A DNA stretch of 39,504 nt, taken from an uncultured Lachnospiraceae bacterium. GTDB taxonomy: Bacteria; Bacillota; Clostridia; Lachnospirales; Lachnospiraceae. Where the stretch lies: positions 1 through 39,504 of the forward strand of contig CANQDW010000010.1 of assembly GCA_947593975.1 (NCBI GenBank), in the 5' to 3' direction. Position numbers and translations under genes: made by a program. This document shows, one piece after another, positions 25,246 through 34,360 of this stretch (the stretch's first letter is position 1; every line of letters begins with the position of its first letter). The notes beneath the pieces are model-generated. The model did no database searches and had not been told where the DNA came from. It worked only from the letters and a program-made list of their open reading frames with translations.

Positions 25246-28200
25246 TTATGTAGTAATCTTTTTAGCTTTAGAATATTTGCTGTATATCTTCTTTTTATCC
25301 TTAATTTTATATGTGCGTACTTTAATCTGCAGACTTTGCTTTAGTCTGCTGTACTGAATTTTAAAAACGCCTTTGTATTTTTTTATCTTTATATTGTTAA
25401 ATGATGCTTTTTTATAAGGTCTCTTGCCTCTTTTTATATATACCTGTATATAGTCTCCTGCATATTTTTTAAGTTTTATCTCTATATACCTGATTCCTGC
25501 GCTCTTCTTTTTCTTTACAGTAAATGACGGCTTTACTGACAATCTGTTTTTATTAACAGACGTCGCTTCGGCATAGGTTTTCGTTGCCGGAGGTTTGACG
25601 CCTGATTCCGGCGTACTTTCTGAAATATTTTTAGGAGGCATATCCATAGGCTTTAGGGCTGCTGTTTCCTGCGGCTTGATTTCTTCAGGCGCTGCCGTAT
25701 TTTTCGGGACCTGTGTCTTATCAGGTTCTGATGTCTTATAAGGTTCTGCTGTTTTATAAGGCCCTGCCGTAACCGGAGCATTGGTAACGATTGGAGGCGG
25801 ATAATCTTTATCCGAATACAGCTTTATCGACTTGATTGAAAGCCCGTTTCTTGCATCCATCCATCCCGTCAGACTCTTTTTAGTTACATAAAATTCTATT
25901 CTGCTAAGATACCCTTCCCACTCTCTGATAGATTTCAGATCTATAATCTTGTATGCGCCATAATCATACTCCTTTAAGACATCCGGTCCAAGGTCATATT
26001 TTGCGCCATACGCATCATATAGTATGACACCGCCTATTCCTTCGCTATAATCATAAGATATTTCAAGCCATCTGTAATAATCATCCACAAATGCCTCGGA
26101 AGAAACGTTACATGATATAGTTTCGCCAACATCGGAATACCCCATATCGTATGTAAAAGCATCCGACACAGTATATGAATATGCATCACTGCTCCACGGC
26201 TTTTGATTACTCGGCTGCGCATACTCCGGAGCCATAGTAGGAACCGGCAGGTCTTTTATACTGTCATTTTCCGATATGCTTATCTTTTCTGCATATTTCC
26301 ATTCTTTAGAACGAAGGTCAATATGAATTGCCGGACGTATCAGTCCGTTTTTGCTATAGTATAAAGAATCATAAATGTTTCCGTCAATCGTTACCCTCCT
26401 AGTCTCGTTGACTGACATGTTTTCATATGCCCAGTACTGACTATTTCCCTTGTATGGGACTTCGCTGTGAATATATACTCCCTTTGCCTTTTCATAATCG
26501 CTTCCCTTACAGGTCCTTGTTGCCGATGCGCAAAAACCTTTTGGTGAAAATCCATAAGCCGGATTTATCAGATCATAATACGGCACAAGATTCACACGGT
26601 CATACGCATCATTCATATTGCTTGTAATTATAGCAGCTTTTTCAGTGCTGTTAAATGCTTCATTATAAAAATCGTTATTAAGCCATTCCCTCAGATCACT
26701 ATTGTTCCAGTCATCCATTTTTTTAAATTCTCTATAATCAAGCCCTATATCAGAAAGCAGATAAACATCATTGCCGTCCACCGACAGCACTCGCCATTTA
26801 ATCGGCGTTTTTTTATCATTTTCATCTGCCCTGCCGTCACTATTGGTATCCGTCTGCCAGTAACTGCCAAAATATATACTCTCCCATACGCTCGTATCAG
26901 TCCCTGTTTTTATCCTGCCCGCATTCTCAGGCATAACAATAGATGTATCTACATGTATTACCGGAAATACTTCATGCTCAAAGTCACTTACTCCGTCAAA
27001 TGATGAATTTAATATACCACTCGTTACAGCCACAATTTCATCCTGTGTCCTTCCGGGAGTCCGCGTAATATATTGTGTATAGTTGCTCCCCATACATCGC
27101 CTCTGATCAGGATACACGTTAGGACTGAATCCGTAATCTTCATTCATAAGCTCCTGTACGGATGGAATATATACTTTATCTATTGTATCATTTCCGCCGT
27201 CCGTTCCGTATATAGGATTATCTTCATTTATGACGGTAGTATATTTTATCGCCTGTTTTTCAGCTTCGGTAAAAGTTTCATTATAAAAATCATTATTAAG
27301 CCACTGCCTTAACGTGCAGGTCTCCCATGTAACATTTTCATCCTTATCATGATATAATTTTTTGCCGGCTGTCTGTTCCATCATAAGGAACAGGTCGTTG
27401 CCAGCACGCTTCAGTACTCTCCACCTTATAGGCTGTTTTTCAGCCTCGTAGCTATAATCATAATAGTTTCCAAAATATACCGTATCGGCATATGTATAAG
27501 TGATTTCCGGTTTATCAAACATACTGTCCGAAATATCATAATCTGATGCCATTACGCTCTCTGCCGGCTTCCACACTGCTTTTGAAAGATCTATATGGCA
27601 GACCGGACGCACTCCAGCTTCTTCCGTCATCATACCGTGCACAATCTGTCCGTAATCTCCTACTTGAAAATTTTGATTGCCCAAATAATCGCTATTACTG
27701 TCGCGGAGATTCCAATATCTGTTCCTGTATCCATATTTTGTATACATATCTGCGCTTCTTGTACTTGAATCCTCATCTGCATCTGGCGAGAAACCATAAG
27801 CTTTATTAACAGCTTCGTCAGATGACAGCAGATATATTTTATCCGTTGTTTCTTCTATGGTTTCTTTCAAATAAATACTGTGTTTAGTATATATTTTTGT
27901 TTCTGTTATAGCTTCCTTCTCAGCCTCATTAAATGCGTCATTATAGAATTCATTATTTAACCATTCCCTTAGACTGCTATTTTCCCAAGTGTTATCATTG
28001 CCGTCATCATCATATTTTCTTTCATAAAGGATATTATCTGACATGATAAACGCATCATTGCCGTTCACAGATAATATTCTCCATTTTATCGGCGTTTTTC
28101 TGTCGTCTTCCCCCTGAACATAATTGCCAAAATATATACAGTCCCATTTACTGTTTTCTATACCAAGCAAAGCTGTCCCGGCTTCTTTGTGCGCATTCTT

Positions 28201-30258
28201 TGAAAGGTCTATATGAAGGACCGGACGCACACCCTGCTTATAAGTCATATTTATATCGGTTGATATCCAACCATTTTTTGATGCACTACATACTAAATCA
28301 TCATTTTCAGAGAGCCTTACCCACCAGCCATATGATCCTTCAGCATATTCCGTACATTCCGCATTGAAAATAGACGATGAATATACATTACTCACCCCAT
28401 ATCTGGCATCATTTCTTAATCCAAACACAGAACCGTATTTTTCAAAATCATCTACTGAAGCCAGATGTACATTATCTCCTAAAACATCCGAATGCGCTTT
28501 TTTTAGTGCGCTGCGTTCCTTTATATTGAATGCGTCATTATAAAAATCCTCATTAAGCCATTTTCTCAAAGAACAGTTTTCCCATGTTACATTAGAATCC
28601 CTGTCATTATATACCATTGTATCAAGACATCTGTCTGATATGACAAATGCCTCATTGTCTGAGATATTTATGATCCGCCATTTTATAGGCGTCTTTTCAT
28701 CTCTCTTATTAGCCCTGCCATCGCAATTGGTATCCTCCTGCCAGTATTCTCCGAAATATATACAATCCATTGTCTTTAAGTCTACTTCCGGATCAGACAG
28801 TCCCCATTTGTTTGGACCGGCTGTGGCTTCTTCGGCAGGCGCAGGCGTATTTAAAGTCTCTTTTTCCATATAATCAGATGCCTGTATAACCCCCGCACTG
28901 CTTATTCTATAAAGAGATGTGTCCACATGCAGCACAGGGCGGACCGCATATTGGCTTTCTGTTATAACATCAGCCATTATACTGCCGTCATCACATATGA
29001 ACCCGTTATATGTCCGCAGCATCCATGTATAAGGAAAATACATTACAGATATGCCTGCGGCATAGTCGGTATTTTTAGCACATCTTGCATATGCGGATAC
29101 GCCATGCTCGGGAAATCCGTACTTTCTTTCAGTTAATTCATCAACTGACGGCAGGGATATTTTGTCCGCTGTATCACCGGTTTCTTTTATGGCTCCTTTT
29201 TCCTTCTCACTAAATGCATTATTGTAAAATTCCGAGTTAAGCCATTTTCTTACGTTTCCTGTTTCCCAGGCTTCAGGATACTCATCATATATACTGTCCC
29301 TATAATCAAGTATTCTATCAGCCATAAGGAATGCATCACTGCCGTTTACAGAAAGCACTCTCCATTTTATCGGCGTTTTTTCATCATTTTTATCAGCAGT
29401 TCCGTCCTTGTTAGTATCCTCCTGCCAGTAGTTTCCAAAATATACAGTATCCCATTCGCTCTTCATGCCAATCTCTGTCTTTCCCGCATTCTCACATGTA
29501 TATATTGAAAGATCCATGCGCAGCGCCGGACGTACGCCGCATTCATACGTTACATGTGAAAAATTCTGGTAATCCTTATATCCGTATGTAAGCGCAAATC
29601 CTTTATTTCCGGGCGTCCTGAGCCACCAGCTCGTCCATCCCTCTTTACTTGTATCTATACCCTTTTTTTTGGCATAATCCGTAGCAGCCGACTGCCTTGT
29701 GCGACTTGTTCTGACAGAACTGTCTGCAAATCCATAGTCTGTATTTCCTGCTTCATCATATGACAACAGATATATCTTATCAAGCGTGTCATACTCATCT
29801 TTTGTATTATAACCTTCTTTACTGTAATTCTTTAATTTCGTTTCCTCAATTGCCTTTTTTTCTTCCTCACTAAAGATGTCGTCATAAAAATCAGTATTAA
29901 GCCAGTTTCTTATGCTGCTGCTTTTCCATACTGCATTTTCCTCATCTTCGGCATAAGGACGGTAATCAAGAACATTTTCCGCAAGAAGAAGTACTTTGTC
30001 TCCTTCTCTTTCAAGTATTCGCCATCTTACAGGTGTTTTATCATCATTTTTATCAGCTATACCGTCTCCGTTAGTATCTTCCTGCCAGTAGTTTCCGAAA
30101 TATATGCAGTCCATCATGTTTGACGTAACTTTAGGATTGCCTATATCTATGCTGTTTTCTTCTTTTGCAGCACCCTTTACCGGATAAGCAAAAACTGCCT
30201 GTATGCTCAATATAGCGATCATTATAAACGATGTTATCCTCTTAACTTTCCTTTGCAT
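25246..30258 (-). CDS. Secreted protein with six DUF6273 domains
   Basis: A 1670-residue exported protein. The ATG at 30258 has GAGGTG nine bases upstream. A GTG four codons earlier is less likely. A signal peptide spans residues 1-24. Six DUF6273 domains of about 200-230 residues follow, with starts near 30113, 29455, 28770, 28145, 27490 and 26885. Each has YFGNYWQ, an IKWR-L core, SLRKWLNNDFYNDAF and RPVLHIDLS. Repeats 1, 2, 3 and 6 carry an EF-hand-like loop (DTNGDGIADKND type) that repeats 4 and 5 lack. Then come a beta-sandwich module ending IKSIKLYS, a Pro/Thr-rich linker and a Lys-rich C-terminal domain ending KKITT, nearly the same as in the gene upstream. DUF6273 has no established function. 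No sortase motif is seen. Confidence 0.85.
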   Translation of the reverse strand: MQRKVKRITSFIMIAILSIQAVFAYPVKGAAKEENSIDIGNPKVTSNMMDCIYFGNYWQEDTNGDGIADKNDDKTPVRWRILEREGDKVLLLAENVLDYRPYAEDEENAVWKSSSIRNWLNTDFYDDIFSEEEKKAIEETKLKNYSKEGYNTKDEYDTLDKIYLLSYDEAGNTDYGFADSSVRTSRTRQSAATDYAKKKGIDTSKEGWTSWWLRTPGNKGFALTYGYKDYQNFSHVTYECGVRPALRMDLSIYTCENAGKTEIGMKSEWDTVYFGNYWQEDTNKDGTADKNDEKTPIKWRVLSVNGSDAFLMADRILDYRDSIYDEYPEAWETGNVRKWLNSEFYNNAFSEKEKGAIKETGDTADKISLPSVDELTERKYGFPEHGVSAYARCAKNTDYAAGISVMYFPYTWMLRTYNGFICDDGSIMADVITESQYAVRPVLHVDTSLYRISSAGVIQASDYMEKETLNTPAPAEEATAGPNKWGLSDPEVDLKTMDCIYFGEYWQEDTNCDGRANKRDEKTPIKWRIINISDNEAFVISDRCLDTMVYNDRDSNVTWENCSLRKWLNEDFYNDAFNIKERSALKKAHSDVLGDNVHLASVDDFEKYGSVFGLRNDARYGVSNVYSSSIFNAECTEYAEGSYGWWVRLSENDDLVCSASKNGWISTDINMTYKQGVRPVLHIDLSKNAHKEAGTALLGIENSKWDCIYFGNYVQGEDDRKTPIKWRILSVNGNDAFIMSDNILYERKYDDDGNDNTWENSSLREWLNNEFYNDAFNEAEKEAITETKIYTKHSIYLKETIEETTDKIYLLSSDEAVNKAYGFSPDADEDSSTRSADMYTKYGYRNRYWNLRDSNSDYLGNQNFQVGDYGQIVHGMMTEEAGVRPVCHIDLSKAVWKPAESVMASDYDISDSMFDKPEITYTYADTVYFGNYYDYSYEAEKQPIRWRVLKRAGNDLFLMMEQTAGKKLYHDKDENVTWETCTLRQWLNNDFYNETFTEAEKQAIKYTTVINEDNPIYGTDGGNDTIDKVYIPSVQELMNEDYGFSPNVYPDQRRCMGSNYTQYITRTPGRTQDEIVAVTSGILNSSFDGVSDFEHEVFPVIHVDTSIVMPENAGRIKTGTDTSVWESIYFGSYWQTDTNSDGRADENDKKTPIKWRVLSVDGNDVYLLSDIGLDYREFKKMDDWNNSDLREWLNNDFYNEAFNSTEKAAIITSNMNDAYDRVNLVPYYDLINPAYGFSPKGFCASATRTCKGSDYEKAKGVYIHSEVPYKGNSQYWAYENMSVNETRRVTIDGNIYDSLYYSKNGLIRPAIHIDLRSKEWKYAEKISISENDSIKDLPVPTMAPEYAQPSNQKPWSSDAYSYTVSDAFTYDMGYSDVGETISCNVSSEAFVDDYYRWLEISYDYSEGIGGVILYDAYGAKYDLGPDVLKEYDYGAYKIIDLKSIREWEGYLSRIEFYVTKKSLTGWMDARNGLSIKSIKLYSDKDYPPPIVTNAPVTAGPYKTAEPYKTSEPDKTQVPKNTAAPEEIKPQETAALKPMDMPPKNISESTPESGVKPPATKTYAEATSVNKNRLSVKPSFTVKKKKSAGIRYIEIKLKKYAGDYIQVYIKRGKRPYKKASFNNIKIKKYKGVFKIQYSRLKQSLQIKVRTYKIKDKKKIYSKYSKAKKITT

Positions 30259-30283
30259 CTGCGCAGACACCTCTTTTTCTGTA

Positions 30284-32800
30284 CTAGGTTGTAATTTTTT
30301 TAACTGTGGAATAACGGCTGTATATCTTCTTTTTCTTCTTCATTCTGTATGTACGTATTTTTATTAAAAGTTTCTGATTTTTTTTAATATACTGAACTTT
30401 AAATATTCCCTTATATTTTTTAATTTTTATATTGTCAAACGACACCTTTTTATATTTTTTCTTTCCGGCTTTTACATATACCTGTATATATTCGCCCTCA
30501 TATTTTTTCAGCTTTATCTCTATATATTTTATATTTCCCTGATGCTTTTTCCTGACCGTAAATACAGGCTTTGATAATTTCTGCCGCTTATATAAAACAG
30601 CCGTCTTTATTGGTTCCGGCACAGGCGGCATGGCGGTATTAACATTCCCGGTATCATCAGGTTCTAAATCATCCGCGGCTTTCGGTGTATCTGCAGGTCC
30701 GGACGTAACCGCAGACAGCGGCGCTGTTGATTCTGAATACAATCTTATCGATTTTATTGTAATCCTTCCGCCGTCAGATATCCCATCGCCATATGTAGGC
30801 GCATATATATCTATCTGCGTTACATAATCATCCCATTCCTCAAGAGCGCTTACGTCTATTATTGCAGCGCTGTCCCCGGCATATTCCGGCAGGAAATCAT
30901 AACCCAGGTCATACTTGGTATTCACGCCGGAATTCCATGGCTCATCATAATCAATAAACTTATCATATACGCTTACGCCCCGATATCCGTCGCTATCTGA
31001 ATATATTATTTCGATCCATCTGTAATAATCATCTGTAAAAGCTGTCTTTTCAACAAGAAAACTTATGGTCGGATATTTCCCTTTGAATATAACCGTAATA
31101 CTTCCGTCTGAATTCTCTACATATCTTGAGCTGCCGCCGTTAATATATGCCTGAGACAGATCAAAATCATAATGATAAGCTTTTTCAGGCCATGGCTTTA
31201 TCTGTTCATCCGGCGGCTGTGTTGCCGGATTGTGCGTAGGTTTCGGCGTATCTGTAGGCGCGGGTGTGGCTGTGGGAAGTTTCGTAGGCGTAGGCTCGGG
31301 TGACCTTGATGCTTCCGGCAGGCTTACAACCTTCTCGGTACCGTCACTGTCTGATACCAGCACGCTTCCTGCGCTGCTCCACACATCCAAAGACAGATCG
31401 ATATGCATAACTGGCCTTATGCAGTACCCTATCTCTCCGGTATTGTACCCCCTGCATATGATTCCGTCATCATTTATATATATATCCATATTATCCGCTT
31501 GATCTCTTAACAGCCACGGAACTTTATAAAAATGATCACCTTCACACAATGACTTGCTCTCATATGCATAATCTGTATTCTCCGCATGTCTTAAAATTGT
31601 ACCCACATACGAGCGTTCAGGAAATCCATAATCACCATTAATAATATCATTAAATGACAGCAGATATATTTTATCCGCGGTATCGTTCCCCTTTTTCAGT
31701 TCCGGATTCAGATTCTCTGAATTATTTATATATGTATCCTTTACAGCCTTTTTTTCATTTTCACTGCATAATATGTTATAGAATTCCTGATTCAGCCATT
31801 TTCGTATATCGCATGTTTCCCATGTAACGTCATTATACAGATCATTATACTTTCTGTAGTCTAAACACCGGTCTGCCATAATGAAAGCATCATCCCCATT
31901 TACAGAAAGCACTCTCCATTTTACCGGAGTCTTTTCATCATTTTTATCCGCATTGCCATCCTTATTGGTATCTCTTTGCCAATAATTTCCAAAATATATG
32001 CAATCATATTCAATATCCCCGATTCCTGCTTTTACACTGCCTGCATCAGCAAATATGGCAAAATCCTCATCTGAAGCATAAGACATATCTATATGCAGTA
32101 CCGGACGTACATAAAAACAATCATCTGCATATATGATATTTGCTATATCCATACTTCCGGTTTCATTCACATAATCAATATAGTCTGCTTCTTCATATCT
32201 GCAAAGCTGCCATCTTCTATATCCCTCATCGCATACAAACGAATGCTGCACATTCATATCCTTATCGGCATAATCTGTCGCCTTCGCCTGAAGCATAAGC
32301 CTGCTAAAACCATATTCTTTATTTCTTATATCTTCTGCCGATAAAAAATACACCTTATCCGAAGTATATATGTTATTATGCGTTACCTTCGTAAGCTTAA
32401 CTGCAGCCTGTTCCTTGGCGTTAAACGCATCATTATAAAATTCATTATTAAGCCACTCACGCATACTGCTGTCCTGCCATGACACATCGCTGTTATCGGC
32501 ATACTGTCTGTAATCCAGGCACTTATCCGCCATAAGAAAAGCATCATTGCCATCTGCAGATAATACTATCCATTTTATCGGAGTCTTTTCGTCATTTCTA
32601 TCCGCTATGCCATCTCCATTAGTATCTTCCTGCCAGTAGTTTCCAAAATATATGCAGCTTTTCATATTGTACTCTATTTCAGGATTCCTAAGACCATATG
32701 CCCTGTTTTTTGCACCGGTAGTATTATCGGGAAACACTATAACCGACAACAAAACTGCCACAATAAGAAAAACTGATATTACTCTTCGGTATGCTGCCAT
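30284..32800 (-). CDS. Secreted protein with two DUF6273 domains
   Basis: An 838-residue paralogue of the protein encoded downstream. I chose the ATG at 32800 since GGAG lies nine bases before it. The frame is open upstream but without a ribosome binding site. A signal peptide covers about residues 1-31. Two DUF6273 domains follow (near 32665 and 32010), each with the DTN-DG-AD-ND loop. A TPTKLPTATPAPTDTPKPT linker, a beta-sandwich module ending IKSIRLYS and a Lys-rich C-terminal domain ending VKKITT complete it. It appears to head the four-gene operon, ending about 25 bases before the next start. The shared architecture implies gene duplication with gain of four more DUF6273 copies in the neighbour. 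Confidence 0.85.
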   Translation of the reverse strand: MAAYRRVISVFLIVAVLLSVIVFPDNTTGAKNRAYGLRNPEIEYNMKSCIYFGNYWQEDTNGDGIADRNDEKTPIKWIVLSADGNDAFLMADKCLDYRQYADNSDVSWQDSSMREWLNNEFYNDAFNAKEQAAVKLTKVTHNNIYTSDKVYFLSAEDIRNKEYGFSRLMLQAKATDYADKDMNVQHSFVCDEGYRRWQLCRYEEADYIDYVNETGSMDIANIIYADDCFYVRPVLHIDMSYASDEDFAIFADAGSVKAGIGDIEYDCIYFGNYWQRDTNKDGNADKNDEKTPVKWRVLSVNGDDAFIMADRCLDYRKYNDLYNDVTWETCDIRKWLNQEFYNILCSENEKKAVKDTYINNSENLNPELKKGNDTADKIYLLSFNDIINGDYGFPERSYVGTILRHAENTDYAYESKSLCEGDHFYKVPWLLRDQADNMDIYINDDGIICRGYNTGEIGYCIRPVMHIDLSLDVWSSAGSVLVSDSDGTEKVVSLPEASRSPEPTPTKLPTATPAPTDTPKPTHNPATQPPDEQIKPWPEKAYHYDFDLSQAYINGGSSRYVENSDGSITVIFKGKYPTISFLVEKTAFTDDYYRWIEIIYSDSDGYRGVSVYDKFIDYDEPWNSGVNTKYDLGYDFLPEYAGDSAAIIDVSALEEWDDYVTQIDIYAPTYGDGISDGGRITIKSIRLYSESTAPLSAVTSGPADTPKAADDLEPDDTGNVNTAMPPVPEPIKTAVLYKRQKLSKPVFTVRKKHQGNIKYIEIKLKKYEGEYIQVYVKAGKKKYKKVSFDNIKIKKYKGIFKVQYIKKNQKLLIKIRTYRMKKKKKIYSRYSTVKKITT

Positions 32801-33044
32801 GTTTATTAACTCCATTCCATACAGATAAAATTTGTACATAATCCAATTCCGGCATATAGGCATATATGATTTTATAATACCAAATACATTGCAAAAAAAT
32901 CTTTCAGATTTTTTCTGTTTTCCTGTATAATAAAATATTATATCATAAATATACTATAAAATCTTCTTTTATCTGTTTAGCATTTTTAACAAAAATATAT
33001 TTAGTCTAATTTATGCCACAATCACCATGTATATTTTACTCGGA
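32801..33044. other. Divergent intergenic region, AT-rich, no gene seen
   Basis: This region separates the DUF6273-kinase operon (-) from the GHL10 gene (+). It holds a short A/T hairpin (AAATCT/AGATTT near 32890-32912) followed on the minus strand by Ts, which could act as a leader attenuator. I found no convincing -35/-10 pair for the minus operon and no ORF. Confidence 0.4.
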
Positions 33045-33050
33045 TATAAT
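33045..33050 (+). promoter_or_regulatory. Candidate -10 box of the GHL10 gene
   Basis: TATAAT lies 25 bases upstream of the start codon. The expected -35 position (TCACCA) is a poor match, so the promoter may need an activator, or the call may be wrong. Confidence 0.35.
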
Positions 33051-33074
33051 TACAAAAGGTGATGATCGCATACT

Positions 33075-34334
33075 ATGAAAAAATATATTTACTTTCTTAC
33101 GCTGTTTCTTATAGCATTATTATCTTTTACAAATCACGGTAAAGCTTCTGCTTCCGCTATGAGAGGCGTATGGCTATCCTACGTTGATTTTAAAGATGCC
33201 GGGCTTTACAACCAAGATGAGGCTAATTTTACCAAAAACTCTGAAACAATATTCAAAAACCTGAAAAAGTACGGGTTTAATACTATATATTTCCACGTAA
33301 GACCGTTCGATGACGCAATTTATCCGAACAGTTCATTCAAATGGTGCACAAGTCTTTCGGATAAGCCATTAAAATACGATGCCCTTAAAATACTTATAGA
33401 TACCGCTCACAGATACAATATATCATTTCATGCCTGGATCAATCCATACAGGATAACCATGGAAAAAATATATGACCCTTCAAAAACATCTACGATCGAA
33501 CACATAGTATCGGGAGTCAGGGAAATTATAGAAAATTATGATGTGGACGGAATACATTTTGACGATTATTTTTATCCTTCCGCCAAAGCCGGAAACCAGT
33601 TCTATGAAGTGCCCGAAAATGAACGTATGATATATGTCAACCGCATGGTGCAAAGCGTATACAATACGATCAAAAGCTATGATCCTGATATATTATTCGG
33701 GATCAGTCCGTCAGGCAATATCGAATATGCAAAAAGCATAGGCTGCGATCTTAATACCTGGCTTACCGAAGACGGCTATATAGATTACATTGCCCCGCAG
33801 ATTTACTGGTCCGATAACTATGTTTCGGGAAAGAAAAGCAAAACACTCTATTCAGACAGGCTTGACGAATGGTCTGATCTGGGACTTGGAAACATCCCCG
33901 TATATCCCGGTCTTGCATTGTACAAAGCAGGTATAAAAAGCAGCGTCGACCGCGGATGGAGAAATACCGATAACATTGCAAAACAAGTAAAATTAAGCGA
34001 TTTCTATGATTGTAACGGTTACATCCTGTTCAGTTACAAGGATCTTTTTACATCCGCAGGCAAAAAAGAACTGGCATCATATATGAAATACATCTCTTCG
34101 CTTAGCATACGAAAAACAAGCCTCAGGATAAAACGCGGAAAAAAATACAGATTATCAAAACTTATTTCCGTAAAGAAAAAATATTCTTCATATATAAAAT
34201 ATTCTTCATCAAACAAAAGGATCGCATCCGTATCGTCAAACGGAGTTATAAAAGCCAGGAAAAAAGGTTATGTCCGGATATATGTCAAAGGGATTGCAGG
34301 CTCAAAAACAGGCTGCCTTGTAAGGGTTTACTAG
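33075..34334 (+). CDS. Secreted GHL10/DUF187-family glycoside hydrolase-like protein with BIG2-like tail
   Basis: A 419-residue exported protein. A signal peptide covers residues 1-27 (ends ASASA). The DUF187/GHL10 TIM-barrel domain runs from about 28 to 340, with MRGVWLSYVDF, FHVRPFDDAIYPS-like, FHAWINPYR, DGIHFDDYFYP and YIAPQIYW, all typical family motifs. The family includes E. coli DigH, which cleaves denuded peptidoglycan glycans, so a cell-wall target is plausible but unproven. Residues 345-419 are a Lys-rich BIG2-like domain (SNKRIASVSSNGVIKARKKG), likely for wall retention. AAAGGTG lies about 14 bases before the ATG, a slightly long spacing. It is monocistronic and ends in a terminator that overlaps its stop codon. 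Confidence 0.88.
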   Translation: MKKYIYFLTLFLIALLSFTNHGKASASAMRGVWLSYVDFKDAGLYNQDEANFTKNSETIFKNLKKYGFNTIYFHVRPFDDAIYPNSSFKWCTSLSDKPLKYDALKILIDTAHRYNISFHAWINPYRITMEKIYDPSKTSTIEHIVSGVREIIENYDVDGIHFDDYFYPSAKAGNQFYEVPENERMIYVNRMVQSVYNTIKSYDPDILFGISPSGNIEYAKSIGCDLNTWLTEDGYIDYIAPQIYWSDNYVSGKKSKTLYSDRLDEWSDLGLGNIPVYPGLALYKAGIKSSVDRGWRNTDNIAKQVKLSDFYDCNGYILFSYKDLFTSAGKKELASYMKYISSLSIRKTSLRIKRGKKYRLSKLISVKKKYSSYIKYSSSNKRIASVSSNGVIKARKKGYVRIYVKGIAGSKTGCLVRVY

Positions 34335-34340
34335 GCAGCC
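34311..34340. terminator. Bidirectional terminator overlapping the GHL10 stop codon
   Basis: GGCTGCCT (34311-34318) and AGGCAGCC (34333-34340) form a perfect eight-base stem. The plus strand continues CTGCTTTTAAT, the minus strand TGTTTTTG. The stem includes the last codons and stop of the GHL10 gene and lies 20 bases past the end of the convergent GH95 gene, serving both. Confidence 0.8.
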
Positions 34341-34360
34341 CTGCTTTTAATATATCACCG

